This document shows, piece by piece, positions 11,273 through 22,215 of a stretch of DNA of 64,000 nt; positions within the stretch are counted from its first letter, which is position 1; the number at the start of each line of letters is the position of its first letter. The notes beneath the pieces were generated by a model. It saw only the letters and a list, made by a program, of their open reading frames with translations, did no database searches and had not been told where the DNA came from. The DNA comes from Deroplatys truncata (taxonomy: Eukaryota; Arthropoda; Insecta; Mantodea; Mantidae): NCBI GenBank assembly GCA_030765065.1, contig CM060977.1, positions 98,287,795 through 98,351,794 on the forward strand. Direction: 5' to 3'. The translations under genes and the position numbers were made by a program.

Positions 11273-11809
11273 ATAAAGCTGAACTGCAGAATAAAGTATT
11301 GGAATGTAATAGGTTAACTATGTATATATGTCATAAGAAAGGAGAAATAAATTCAAGGCAAAAATAAATGTTTAAAGGGGTAAAGATAAGTAAAGCAAAA
11401 CACTTATATAGCACACAGATAATGTGAAATTAAGTCATATTTTGGTAAATGTGTTCAATAATTACAAAATGAACCAGGTTAAAAATCTTGAGTGTATAAA
11501 TTTCTATGTCAATAATTTAAGAAAGTATAACCATCTTGGAACAGTGATCTAAATAGTTCAGGGTACAGTATTTGCTGTATATAAAAAAAAACTTGTAATG
11601 TCAGATGTATGTATATAAACACATTAGACCCGAGCCAGTGAATAGTGGCGAGAAAAAGGCAAAATGTATAACGTGTGTTAAATGCGTGTGCAGTGTTACG
11701 TTCAAGTGATAAATACCGTGTGTTCCAAGATTCAGGAGACTAAAAACCCAATTATAAAATTTACAAAACAAGTTGTAAATATTTATAATTATGCTTCTAG
11801 TGGGGCATA
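11273..11809 (+). other. LTR element 3' interior with purine-rich tract
   Basis: AT-rich sequence with no open frame of note; pol is absent. The last bases, 'tctagtggggcata' (about 11796-11809), form a short purine-rich tract directly before the 3' LTR, the expected plus-strand primer position. Confidence 0.7.
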
Positions 11810-12792
11810 TGACGCAGTATTTTATATCACAATACTGTGAATGCCAGAGTGATTGTAGTGTAAATTAGCATTATTGTATGACAATGATTTGAGATGTTTG
11901 TTAATTATAAGCATTGTTAGGAAATAAGTCTACACGGCCTCACTGAAATTGACAATAGGAGCGGGTAAAAATGAGCGAGGGGGTGAGTTGATTATCAATT
12001 AGAAGAGACAAACAAATGACGTCAGAGTAGTGGGCTTTTCTTTAGAAATGGAGGGAATATCTTCCCTAGAGCATATGTGTTCGTAATTTTGATTGGATAT
12101 AAAAATAGACGCTAATGTTGGCGCGCTTTATTAACCAATAGCAGCACGATTATAATGTTTAGGCATATCGGGGTGAGGGAGTATAAATTCCGTGCCAGAG
12201 ACGGGTAACGCGTAGTTCTACAGAATAATTCACGAGGCAAACGTCACACAGTTCAACAGAATCATTCGCGCGTTACACGTCGCACAGTTTAAGAGTATCA
12301 TTCACGCGTTGCACGTCGCACAGTTCAAGAGAATCATTCACGGGTTACACGTCGCGCAGTTCTACAGAATAATTCACAAGGCAAACGTCGCGCAGTTCAA
12401 CAGAGTCATTCACGGGTTACACGTCGCGCAGTTCTACGGAATCTCTCGCGTTGTAAAGTTAGTTAAAAGATGTGAAATACGTGAATTAATAATGCACGGC
12501 AAATAAGTGATAATAGTTACAATTCGAAAATACAACAGTTTCAGTCGGGCATGTATCAAAAGTAAACATGTGAAATTAATGAAGTGTGACGGCAACAAAA
12601 GTGTAGAAACAAATTATTTTATCAGTGTTATCTTTTAGTAACAACTCCTTTCCGTTTACACACCCTGTTTAAGAGATTTGCTCGACTTGTAATAATAGCT
12701 AGCCGGAGGACAAAGAACCCAAAATTCAAACTAGTAATACAATAACAGGCGCTCGGCAATAAGATAACACAAACACGAAAGTTACCACGACA
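11810..12792 (+). repeat. 3' LTR
   Basis: Starts TGACGCAG and ends CGACA. It matches the 5' LTR but carries about 25 bp ('gtgataatagttacaatt' region, near 12508) missing from it. AATG follows at 12793. Confidence 0.93.
12214..12440 (+). repeat. 36-bp tandem array in the 3' LTR
   Basis: Anchors at 12214, 12250, 12286, 12322, 12358, 12394 and 12430, again exactly 36 bp apart. One plus frame stays open from 12309 to 12506 and reads as a 12-residue repeat, 'HVAQFxRIIHGL'. Whether it is ever translated is unknown. Confidence 0.93.
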
Positions 12793-13050
12793 AATGGGAA
12801 TTCCTTATTCATTTTTTTTTATGTTCTGGACATACAAAGAGAATGGAATGCTCCTCATAGCAACCAGCTCTTAAAACATTTGACTATCGCTTAAAGCCTG
12901 CCATATTCCCCTTGCACCTACAAGAAAATTAGAAATAACCTCTTGATTAATATTAAGTAGATGGAAAATAAGCGTTCGTAAAATAGTTTGTACTAGAGTA
13001 GAGAGCGTCTTGTTAGTGCAACGTATACTTTTTATTTATGCAGTTCTCAG
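12793..13050 (+). repeat. R1 repeat, second half, split by the LTR element
   Basis: Continues the R1 unit interrupted at 8430: 'aatgggaattcc', 'gacatacaaagagaatgg', 'ccatattccccttgcacc' and 'gtagagagcgtcttgttagtgcaac'. AATG at its start duplicates 8427-8430. Confidence 0.88.
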
Positions 13051-13525
13051 ACATATACGTGATGATTTTCTTTAAAACGCTTTCTTTTAATTCTTTGGAT
13101 AAGGAATACATCGGAATTTTGGAGGAATTCCTAACCTTTTCTATTTACTAGGTACGTGGTAGAGAAAGTAATAACCAATAGTTATTCCCATTCTGTAAAC
13201 TTATGCAGATTGGGAATCAGTTTAGCGTTTCCACAAATCCAAATAACAAAAGCATGGTAATCTGATAATTTTAAAATTACCGGAAATATAGCAGACGTCG
13301 CAGAAAAAAAGATGCAACTCGACCGCCCATACAGGGTGTACAAATGAGTTGTCGAAATAACTCTGTAATCATGTTCTGAACTGGCATTCCACATATATAG
13401 GGCCATTCACCAACAAGCTTTACGTAATGAAATAGTCATTCCGAGAACATATCCAGTAAGTAACTTTACTCGCCAAGAACAATTTCGTATCGGATACAGT
13501 GAGCTTTCAGCTATTTACTATACTT
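13051..13525. other. No feature recognised
   Basis: Low-GC sequence. An isolated 'tactaggtacgtggtagagaaagtaa' near 13147 resembles the R1 terminus. Nothing else is supported. Confidence 0.4.
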
Positions 13526-13830
13526 CCCGTCGTCCTCCGTAGACTAGTGTTACCGTGCTGGCCTCGAGTTCCCAAGATCGTGGGTTCAAACCCGGTGGAG
13601 GGCGATGGATTTTTTCAGGCGGAAAAATTCTTAGCACGGGTTCCTTCGGAAGGGAAGTAAAGCCCGTGGTCCCGTGTCGTAGATTTAAGGCACGTAAAAG
13701 AACCTCAAGCCTGATGAAAAGGCCTCTGAGCAAAATTACCGGTCTTTCACGCCCAATATAGAATGGGACGCTAAGGACCATAGTATTTAAAGAGTGTCCA
13801 TAAATAACAACAAATAAATAACACTTCCTG
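13526..13830 (+). mobile_element. SINE-B, tRNA-derived retroposon
   Basis: The head has an A-box-like 'gtagactagtgttaccgtgc' and a B box 'ggttcaaaccc' (13583-13593). The body contains 'cgtgtcgtagatttaaggca' and 'cgtaaaagaacc', then 'aatgggacgctaaggacc'. The same sequence occurs in reverse at 21243-21484 and 53752-53975. Frames over it on both strands are incidental. Confidence 0.85.
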
Positions 13831-14420
13831 CATGCAACGCCATCATAGGTGTCAAACACATCATAGAAGAATGTAAGAAGTACCAACAGCAGCGAGTAGA
13901 ACCCAATGCTCCCCGTAAAGTAACAGAGCACTTGCAAATAATAACATATTGTAAAACAATTTTATATTTTTTGATCGACCATACTACACTACGCTGATTA
14001 GATGGAAAGCAACTGAACTACAAAGGCTTCCATTATGCTTCAGCGACGTTATGAACTTACTCGGCGGGCGCGCAGCTTCCCTACCATCCATACATTTTAA
14101 CACCTTCAAAGCAGCAGTTATGGCAGATAAAAAATGAAAAATATGTACCTAGAGCAACAAATTCTATTCATTGTAACTTTAATAGTCTAATAAAATGGGT
14201 TCATTTCGTTTTCTCCAATGTATTGCTTTCACATTACCTGCAACAAATCAATAAATACGGCGAGGACTCAGTAGTCCTGGCTCTGTAGCACTTCTCGCAA
14301 ACACACTTAAAGTCCTGCCATCAGTTCTGCACTGTGGTCAGCATTTAATTATACACAATTAACAAGGTAAACTCTTTTTCTATTAACTCAAAGTTGTGAA
14401 ATTATAGTAGGCTGACTAAA
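13831..14420. other. No feature recognised
   Basis: Apparently single-copy AT-rich sequence without coding or repeat signals. Confidence 0.4.
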
Positions 14421-14534
14421 AGCAGTCGTATGCAACTTGACTATAATAGTAACTAAGACGCTCGTATGAAAGCTCGTTTCATTAACATACTCGCGTCTTA
14501 AATACTACCATTATAGCCTGGTTGCATAATGTGC
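14421..14534. repeat. Short palindromic hairpin element (MITE-like)
   Basis: Arms of about 50 nt (14421-14470 and 14481-14534) pair with a loop near 10 nt. Paired blocks include 'tatgcaac', 'ctataat' and 'taagacgc'. Mismatches are scattered. It may be a fold-back MITE or a hairpin RNA source; nothing shows expression. Confidence 0.6.
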
Positions 14535-14684
14535 TATTATAGCATTATTGAATTCAGGAAATAAATCTAAAGCAACATATAACTTCGCTGTAAAGTTGTC
14601 GCAAAATGGCTTATAAACTAAAAGGAGAATAAATAAACAGATATATAAATACTTTTAATACGACTCTTAAATTAAAAGCATATA

Positions 14685-14781
14685 CAGGATGTTTCAGAAA
14701 TACTTTTACAAACTTCGGGTATGGGTTCCTCGCACCAAAAGTAGGAAAAAAGTTCATATGAACATATGTCCCATAATCCTT
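14685..14781 (+). repeat. Left 97-bp terminal inverted repeat
   Basis: Pairs with 16117-16213 over its whole length, including 'tacttttacaaacttcgggt' and 'ttcatatgaacatatg'. The inner part contains a local palindrome, 'ttcatatgaa'. Confidence 0.9.
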
Positions 14782-15015
14782 GGTTTTCGCGTTACTTCTG
14801 TCACAATAAAAGTGTGAGTTTAACGGTTTTCGGGGTCCAACCTGAAAACTTCATTTCTCTATGCATTCATAGAAGGTGTTGACTCATTGTACTACATACA
14901 GTAGATGGCGAAGCGTTGGCATGGAGACTTGTTTACGTTTGTCATTTGTCATTAGTCTGTCTTCAACGTTTCAATGGTGTACTTGTAGTGAGTTAACTGC
15001 ATGTTTCGTTCCACC

Positions 15016-16062
15016 ATGGCTGGATATTCATTTCGTGAACAGGCAAGACATGATTTTTATGTATGGTCGCGCGAATGGTAATGGACGCGAAGCTGCACGG
15101 CTCTATCAGATGGAGTTTCCAGACCAAAGACAACCGAATCATCCAACCTTTGTCGCTGTTTATCGTCGCCTTGCTGAGACAAGAACCGTTGCACCACGGA
15201 CTGTTGATCGAGGAAGACCAAGAGTTGTTCGTACGCCGGAACGCGAAGAACGGATGTTAGTTGTCGAAGACGATCCAGGTATCAGTACAAGACAATTGGC
15301 TGTGGCATCTGGTACATCACACGAGACAGCATGGAGGGTACTTCACGAGCAGCTCCTGTATCCATATCATATTCAACGTGTGCAGGGCCTTTCGCCTGCC
15401 GATTATCCACCACGGGATAACTTTTGCCGATGGTTTAGCACAAACAGCCAATCCATTGTTTGTCTCGTCAGTTTTGTTTGCAGACGGGCAACGTTGGGAG
15501 AGATGGAGTTACTAATTTCCACAACGTACACGTATGGGCAGATCGTAATCCTCATGCTGTACTTCAGGCTAGACATCAGCAACAGTTTAGTTTGAATGTG
15601 TGGGCTGGCATTGTAGGTGACTGTCTGGTAGGTCCATACGTTTTACCAGCACGTCTTACAGGTGCAGGGACTTTATCCAGCTCACTCTTCCCGACTTACT
15701 TCACGAAGATGTGCCCCTGCAAATAAGCAAAAAACATGTGGTTTATGCATGATGGGGCTCCGGCACATTTTAGTCGCATTGTTCGAAATGCACTGACTGG
15801 TATCTACTATGACCGTGGATAGGCAGAGGAGGACCAGTTCCATGGCCTGCACTTTCCTGTGGATGTTTACCTCTGGGGGCATCTTAAATCATTGGTTTAT
15901 GGAACAGCCATCCCGGATGCAGAAACGCTTCTTCGACGTGTCACGGAAGCCTGGGAAAGCATTCGACACCATCCCTGAGTTTTTGACAGGGTGCGACATT
16001 CCATGATTCGACTAGTACAGGCATGCATAGAAACAAGAGGACATTTTGAGCATTTATTATGA
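15016..16062 (+). pseudogene. Transposase with DUF4817-type HTH, DDE/D family, frameshifted
   Basis: Transposase of the surrounding element. I choose ATG 15016 because it lies in 'ccaccatgg', a strong Kozak context, and opens 'MAGYSFREQA'. About ten codons later an apparent one-base insertion shifts the frame into 'DMIFMYGRANGNGREAARLY', an N-terminal HTH typical of insect transposases carrying DUF4817. A second HTH ('GISTRQLAVASGTSHETAWRVLHEQ') follows, then 'LSPADYPPRDNFCRWF'. The core is in several frames: 'VSSVLFADG' (first Asp), 'FHNVHVWADRNPHAV', 'QQQFSLNVWAGIVGDCLVGP', 'MHDGAPAHFS' (second Asp) and 'VDVYLWGHLKSLVYG' (third Asp). The C-terminus reads 'RVRHSMIRLVQACIE', ending at TGA 16060-16062. 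At least three frameshifts make it non-functional. Confidence 0.9.
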
Positions 16063-16116
16063 GTTTTATGTGATATAAGTGTACCACTGTGTTGAACACC
16101 TTCTAACGAGAAAACA

Positions 16117-16213
16117 AGGGATTATGGGGCATATGTTCATATGAACTTTTTTCTTTCTTGTGGTGTAAGGAACCCATACCCGAAGTTTGTAAAAGTATTT
16201 CTGAAACATTCTG
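16117..16213 (-). repeat. Right 97-bp terminal inverted repeat
   Basis: Inverted partner of 14685-14781, followed by TA. Confidence 0.9.
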
Positions 16214-16479
16214 TATACATGTAATCCTTCGTTAGCCTTAGGACACAAGAAAGACTAAATCAATTGCTATGAACGTGTATACGATATATAAAAAGTTTAT
16301 ACGTGTAATCACATTATCTTCAAGGATCACTCTTCTACAAACTATTCTTATTTTTTATTTCTTATTACTCCAGATAAACTTTCAATTCACATTTACAGAT
16401 TCTGTTTTAGATACAGAAGGTAAAGCCATAGTCAGATAAAAGTGATCAGTAAGTGATTAGTTTAATTCCATGCTCTTTG

Positions 16480-17050
16480 CATATCGAGCGGGATGATCAG
16501 GCGGTCACTTCTGTGACTAGTATTCGGGAGATCTCGAGTTCGATCTCCGGTGACTAACCACTGACACATGGCTCTTTTCGGGGTTTCCCAGGGTCGTCAT
16601 GCGAATGCTGGAGTAGTTTGCTTCTTACCCCAAATTTCCTGTCCCTGCATTCCGTCCCATTAATCATTTCATTCATCCTTCACCCCGTTTGATCTGTAGC
16701 AGGGTTGGGCGTATCGGCGATGGTGTTTCGGTGCAGTTTGGCAAGGAAAACGGATGCTCTCCGTAAACTTACTCCATCCCTCAGCCTTTGACTGGTTGAC
16801 GGGGTATAAGGACCACCATTTGTGGATACCCTAATCTGCCTGTCTGACTACGGGCGTCTCCATTTGGAAACTATAGGGACCCTGTCATTGCTGTGCTGTC
16901 AATCCTGGATCCGATCATCTCCGTTACCTTATCCCTTTCTCACCAGGGCGTCTCCTCGTGGGGCATTGCTACAGTATGCTCATTCCTGGGTCGGTGCCAA
17001 TCCCCACCTGCTTCACAATCCAATCCAGTCTAGTCTAGTCTAGTCCAATG
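16480..17050 (+). mobile_element. SINE-A, near full length
   Basis: tRNA-like head 'gatgatcaggcggtcacttc' and B box 'gagttcgatctcc' (about 16535-16547). The body includes 'gggtttcccagggtcgtcat', 'aatttcctgtccctgcattc' and 'gactacgggcgtctcc'. The tail has a simple (tctag)n run at 17027-17046. Related copies lie at 1.1-1.8, 7.1, 19.9, 20.2, 39.5 and 53.2 kb. Frames over it are incidental. Confidence 0.85.
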
Positions 17051-17084
17051 CTCTTTGCATAACAAGAATAAAAACGAATAACGA

Positions 17085-17650
17085 CTTGCCATTTGAAAAA
17101 AGTATGTTTTAAAATTAACTCAATAACAAAAATATCTCGGAAATGGCTAACACCACAAAAAATGAGTTTAACATAAATTGTACGCTCAAAAGAGATCTGA
17201 GTTCTTGCGTAGTAAAATTTTGTCTAGGTCTTACATTTCACCAACAATTACACAAAAGTCATTCAGAATGAAGAGGACTTCATAGGCTATTTCCAGAAAA
17301 TTTAGGAGGAAACATTTTATTTTTCATGTAAATATTTTAAATATATTTCATTTTAATCTAACTTTGAAACAATCAAGGATACATAATGATTTTTTCATGT
17401 AAAGAAATGGTTGTTTTGGGTTGGGTTGAAAAATCCTCGTATTGTATCTTTGAAGACACTGGCTTAAAATCAAGGTCGATATTTAACCAATTTTTCGTTT
17501 TTGAATTATATTGTTCACAAACGCGCTAGCGGACCTTTATGTAATAATTTTTTTGGAAAGGCTAAAAAATTTATTTCCAGTAAAATCTCAATATCAAGTT
17601 TTTGGGTGGAATACCATTCGTCTCCTATTTATTGTAGGTAAGCATGAGAA
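17085..17650 (-). repeat. R1 interspersed repeat, partial
   Basis: R1 in reverse, from 'aataacgacttgccatttga' to 'ggaataccattcgtctcc' and 'tatttattgtaggtaagc'. The half containing 'catgcaaagagaatgg' is missing; the SINE-A tail abuts this end. Confidence 0.8.
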
Positions 17651-18519
17651 AATGTAAAAATATGATTTGGTTTCCCTGGTTGCTAGACAAATACAGGATT
17701 GGCTATCGTAGAATACAATTTTTTCTACCCTCCATTTCACTTATTTCAATTTCAGTTTCTTTATCTTTTAGTATTTACTGTTGTATGCTACATATGACGG
17801 TGGATGTACTCAAGGTAAAGTTTCTGCCCTGGAGTCCGGAGAAACCATCCTTTTGAACCTAACGTGTGCATAGCAGCGTTTAAGAGAAACTTCTACATGA
17901 GCTTCTCCATCTATGTGCGTAGAGTGGCGCTGAAGAGGGATACGCGTCGATCTGGAAACGTTAGGGAATACGTCTGTGTTGTTCCTCCCGGCATAAATAC
18001 ATCATACGATCTGAAACACCCGGCGTTACCTTCTGTTTCTTTAAAGGCATTTAAAATGTATTTATAACCCTTAGGATTCTGTTAACATAAAATAAAACAC
18101 TAATAAAAAACTATGAGAAAACACTGTTGATCAACCAAAAATACCACAGTTTGTAATGGCTTCTGTGAATGCAGCTGAACGACTTCTATGTTGTCACAAT
18201 CGAGCTGCCTCGTCTTTATTTATATGGGAAATGTCCATTGGATAGAAATAATAGCAGTTAAACTAACGTCAGCATAACCTTGTTTATTCTCAGCAACCAA
18301 CACACACAAAAATACTAAGAAAACACGTGAAAAACAAAATAAACGGAAGTCCTAAATATTAACATACAAAGGGAAAGAAGAATACAAAAAGAAGTGGTTC
18401 TTCGACTAGTTTTCTGCTGCTGATGTTATCCATGCTTACAAAAAAATTAGAAACTACAGATTATAAAAGGCGAATATTCGAACATCGGAATATGATAGAA
18501 TGGATATGTTTCACTTATC

Positions 18520-18574
<55 letters not shown>

Positions 18575-18774
18575 TTAGCAATGTTTGAGTATCATAGCAA
18601 CTCTAGTAGTCAATGTGATTAGATTGAATGTTTTTGGGTTATTTTATATCACTACGCAATAAACAATCTGATGTAGATAATGAAGCATAAGAAAAAGTGA
18701 TATTTTGTCCGATTTGATGCTTTTTCTCTTATCAAGGTCTAATATAATAACATTGCAATGTTAATTTTTACTTT
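17651..18774. other. No gene recognised
   Basis: Mostly AT-rich. Frames of about 70 codons at 17644-18067 show no domain. A short GC-richer block (17800-18060) could be exon debris but lacks support. Confidence 0.35.
18520..18574 (+). repeat. (ATT)n microsatellite
   Basis: About 18 uninterrupted ATT units. Confidence 0.97.
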
Positions 18775-19610
18775 CTCTCTTACTTATAGTAAGCAGGGGA
18801 AGTATTGTATTCCACCCAAAAAATCGATACTGAGATTTCACCGGAAATACATGTTTTCAGGCCCCCTGAATTCAAAAATTGTTTTTTTTTTAAAAAGGTC
18901 CGTGTGTGTCTGTAAACTGTATAACTAAAAAAACAAAAAGGCTGATAAATACTAAATTTAGTATTTAGATTCAGCACCGTTCATAGATGCAACACGAAGA
19001 TTTTAAAGAAAATCCCGCACGCCAGACTCTCCTTTACATGTAACCGTTTTCTAAAATGTTGATTTTCTAAAAAGTGGCTCCAACGATGTTGATTAAAATA
19101 CAATATGTTTAAGATATTTTCATGGAAAGTGAAATATATACCCTGAACTTTATGGGAAATAAATAGCTTTGTTCTAAATAGCTTTTGCATAACTGGTAAA
19201 CCGTAAGAGAGAGACGAAATTTTACTCCACAAAAAGGGTAGATTTCGTTAAAACACAAAATTTATATCATACACTTTTTGTGGAGTGAGCCATTTCAGAG
19301 AAATTCCTTGTTATTTGTTAAATTATTTGATATTCCAACTTTTTCTCAAACGGTAATTCGTTATTCGGTTTTTTATGTCCTGGACATGCAAAGAGAATGG
19401 AATGTTCCACATAGCAACCAGGTCTAAAAGATTTGGCTATCGCTTAAAGCCTTCCATATTCCCCTTGCACCTACAAGAAAATTAGCAATAAGATAATTTC
19501 TGCAAATGTCTATCTGCTTAACCTGAAGTAGATGAACAAGCGTTTGTAGAAAGAGTTTGTACAAGAGTAGGGAAAGGTATGCTAGTGCAACATATCAGAT
19601 TTTTTTTTAC
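18775..19610 (+). repeat. R1 interspersed repeat, near full length
   Basis: Runs from 'tttctctcttacttatagtaag' through 'attccacccaaaaaatcgat', 'tttcaccggaaatacatg' and 'gcaaagagaatggaatg' to 'agtagggaaaggtatgctag' and 'gcaacatatcagatttttt'. Confidence 0.88.
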
Positions 19611-19894
19611 CAAGAGATTGTAGCACCTTTACATTTGCAAATCATAGCCACAGGTGGCATAGCTGTTATAATTATTAATTTAATTGTGTTATTACTCCAC
19701 GATCAATGTCAGAAAGGAGATCAACAAATAGTAATGTGAACAAGCTTTTCCTTTGTAATTTTGCCTAAGTATTTATTATTCTTATGTTGGCAATATTCAG
19801 TCTATTAGACTATCTTTGAGAAAGATAAAGAATGTCTTAGGGGTTTTGTAGGCATCACATAAAACTAAATAACTAATCGAGTGAAATGAGGAAA

Positions 19895-20130
19895 AATTTC
19901 GAATTTTAAGCTAGAGAATAACTTCCCCCTGAAAGGAGAAGGAAGATGAAGGATACAGGAAATGAGGGACAGGAGGGCCGTTGTAGAAGATGTACTACCC
20001 CAGCATTTGCCTGCCGACCCGGGTAAATCACGAAAAATCCAGGATTCAGAACAGATACTCGCCGTGGATGGAACCTGGGACCTCGAATGCAAGTCGCATA
20101 CGTTACTGCGGCACCCTCGCTCGGTACCAT
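19895..20130 (-). mobile_element. SINE-A head, reverse orientation
   Basis: On the minus strand: head 'taccgagcgagggtgccgca', a degenerate B box ('aggtcccaggttccatcc') and 'cgggtcggcaggcaaatgc', then 'catttcctgtatcc'. It lies back to back with the plus-strand copy starting near 20215. Confidence 0.7.
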
Positions 20131-20214
20131 TAAAAGTGTACTTATAGGCTATGCAGACTGTCGGGCGAGGTTGCGGGGGTCAGGTTTTGCCGATTTTTTA
20201 CATACTTTTGTGTG

Positions 20215-20800
20215 GATATGCAACACCCATGGATGGCTCAGGCGGTAACCTCTGTGGCACGCATTCGGGAGGTCGTGGGTTCGATTTCCTTGGCCGACCT
20301 TCCTGGCCCATGGGTTTTTTCGGTGGTTTCCCCGGGTTGTCAGGCGAATGCTGGAAAAGGTCATTACATCCCCCGAATTTCCTGTCCCTCAATTTAATCT
20401 GCATTTTCATTTCACTTCGCCTTTCATCTGCTTGGTCTCTTTCAGGGTTGCAAGTGTCGGCGAGAGGTCTCGGCGAGTGCGCATGGCAGGGGAAAACTTT
20501 AAACATGCTGTATGAAAACCTCCCGACTACGGGCAGTCTCAAGGTCCCGGATACTTCAGGGGATATGTAAGTCAGCAGGGAGGTGTGGGAACGGCTGCAT
20601 CAGCCACCACCTGGGGAGTTCAGATCTGTAAATGGTAGAGACACTGCCCTCTGCCTGCCCGGCCACCCTCTGTTCCTCTCACCTCATCTCTTCCTCCTTG
20701 GGGCGTTCCGTCAGGGTCCTAGGCAAAAAAGATCTGCCTAAGTCGAAATGCTAAGTCCTCCACCGCTTCTAGTCCTATCTTATCCTAACATCCATCATTA
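20215..20800 (+). mobile_element. SINE-A, near full length
   Basis: Head 'gatggctcaggcggtaacct' with B box 'gggttcgatttcc' (about 20276-20288). The body has 'ggtttccccgggttgtcagg', 'aatttcctgtccctcaattt' and a GC-rich tail. The 139-codon plus and 114-codon minus frames across it are not genes. Confidence 0.85.
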
Positions 20801-20939
20801 GGAATAGTCTGTGTTGTACGCGGTTACAATTATAAGGGTAAAGGGAAGGACTTCACATTAAAACCTTCTAGATTATTGTAGAATTATTTCATAAATAACG
20901 GGGAAGGTAAATTAATGAAATCACATTTAGAGCCTAAAA

Positions 20940-21242
20940 AGCTACCCGTGCAACGTCGTGTAAGCCAGGCAGAGTTTATATAAAGCACAGTAATTAAAGC
21001 CAGTTAAATACCAACGAGAGCAGAACGCAATAAAACGGCAAAAAGCAACGACTCGAGGAACAAAACCTCCGTTTTTCAAGACAGAAGGCGGCTGCGTGAA
21101 GTTAAAATAACACATAGTACTGAGAAGCGTTACTGTGTATTGCTGAACTTCGCTAAATCAAAGTACAAACCCAGCCTTAGAGGACCTGGGAACCGGGAGA
21201 CTGGGAATACTGATAATATTCCACTAATAACTGATTTAGCCC
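20940..21242 (+). repeat. Dispersed repeat F, copy 1 left part
   Basis: 'Ctacccgtgcaacgtcg', 'gagcagaacgcaataaa' and 'cacatagtactgagaagc' recur at 25258-25455 with high similarity. The unit continues at 21485 beyond an inserted SINE-B. No coding signal; it could be an LTR or non-autonomous element piece. Confidence 0.75.
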
Positions 21243-21484
21243 TTTTATTTATGGGCGCTTAGCGTCCCATTTCATATTGGCCGTGAAAGACCGGGAATTT
21301 TGCTCAGAGGTCTCTATCAGGCTTGAGGTTCTTTTACGTGCCGTAAATCTACGACACGGGACCACCGGCTTTACTTCTCTTCAAAAGGAAGCCATGTTAA
21401 GGACGTTTACGCTCGAAAAAAATCGTCGCCCCCTGCCGGGTTTGAACCCGCAACCTCGGGAACCGGAGGCTAGCATGGTAACCA
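21243..21484 (-). mobile_element. SINE-B inserted in repeat F
   Basis: Reverse-orientation SINE-B with B box complement 'gggtttgaacccg' (about 21438-21450). 'Ctgatttag' stands at both junctions (21231-21239 and 21485-21493) with similar bases after it, which looks like a target-site duplication. Confidence 0.85.
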
Positions 21485-21800
21485 CCTGATTTAGTCTTTA
21501 TTAACACAGCGTAAAAATACACATTTGAAACAAAGGGCAACAACAACTTGCCCCCAAATCTGCACCACAATCAAAGTTACATAAATGAAAAATTCTGCTA
21601 ATTACTCAGACTAAAAACTAATTAATAAAATGAAACTATCGAATGGGAGCAATGCAGTTCACTAAATGAGACAATATTGAAGTCGCACAAGCACTGACAA
21701 ACGACCGCTTACCATGGTCTTTCACCGCACCGTAGCGTTAACACTTTCCACCAGGGAGGAGACCGATGAATGAGTATATATGCATCAATTAATACTAATG
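21485..21800 (+). repeat. Dispersed repeat F, copy 1 right part
   Basis: 'Ccaaatctgcaccacaatc', 'gttcactaaatgagacaat' and 'tctttcaccgcacc' recur at 27040-27310 in the same order. Confidence 0.75.
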
Positions 21801-22124
21801 GCTTAAATTGTTTATTGCTACGGCAATTTAAATGTATTAAACGGTAATTCCAAAGGAGTATAACCACCTTAGTTGTTTTAAGAGGAGATATTTTTTCGAG
21901 GCCTCCTTTAGGTGCTTTACTTTTATAGCAGAATTACGCTGTAACGACAACAAACATCGCCATCTTGTTGCTACTGCTTATGCGCGATGGAAACTACCAA
22001 CCTAAATGAGAATCGAAATCGGCGGGTTGGCGATATTTTCCTTACTATTGATTTTTCTTTATTTTCGCTTCCCACTGAAATAAATCAATGTAACCGTACT
22101 GTCGATAGTGCAGAACACTAAGCA

Positions 22125-22215
22125 AATTTAGAAACCTATTATAAACATGGATCATCACCACCCTTATGTAACCACTGCTTGGTAATTAACATAAGCTTAT
22201 GTAAAAAAATCTGAA
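22125..22215 (+). repeat. Repeat H, copy 1
   Basis: 'Aaatttagaaacct', 'aaacatggatcatc', 'taaccactgcttgg' and 'aacataagctta' recur near 23638-23725, 24765-24845 and 24846-25020, giving a short dispersed unit of about 90 bp. Confidence 0.6.

Larger units (their letters stand above)
8431..12792 (+). mobile_element. Gag-only LTR retrotransposon (Ty3/gypsy-like, non-autonomous)
   Basis: Two direct LTRs (957 and 983 bp) beginning TG and ending CA flank a 2422-bp interior. A primer-binding site follows the left LTR, a purine-rich tract precedes the right LTR, and AATG duplications lie outside (8427-8430, 12793-12796). The interior encodes only a broken gag-like protein; no protease, reverse transcriptase, RNase H or integrase is visible and there is no room for a full pol. 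The element would need enzymes in trans. The LTRs differ by scattered substitutions and an indel of about 25 bp, so the insertion is not very recent. It interrupts an R1 copy. Confidence 0.92.
14685..16213 (+). mobile_element. Mariner-related DDE/D transposon with 97-bp TIRs
   Basis: Inverted repeats of about 97 bp (14685-14781, 16117-16213) start CAGRATGTTTCAGAAATACT and carry only a few mismatches. TA lies on both sides (14683-14684, 16214-16215). The 1.53-kb element encodes one plus-strand transposase, now frameshifted. Ends well preserved, gene broken: a recently dead or trans-mobilisable copy. Confidence 0.92.

Noticed and set aside
13518..13937. 139-codon minus-strand frame
   Set aside because: It covers SINE-B in reverse; the other SINE-B copies do not keep it open.
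20151..20570. 139-codon plus-strand and 114-codon minus-strand frames
   Set aside because: Both lie across a SINE-A copy and have no conserved counterpart in other copies.
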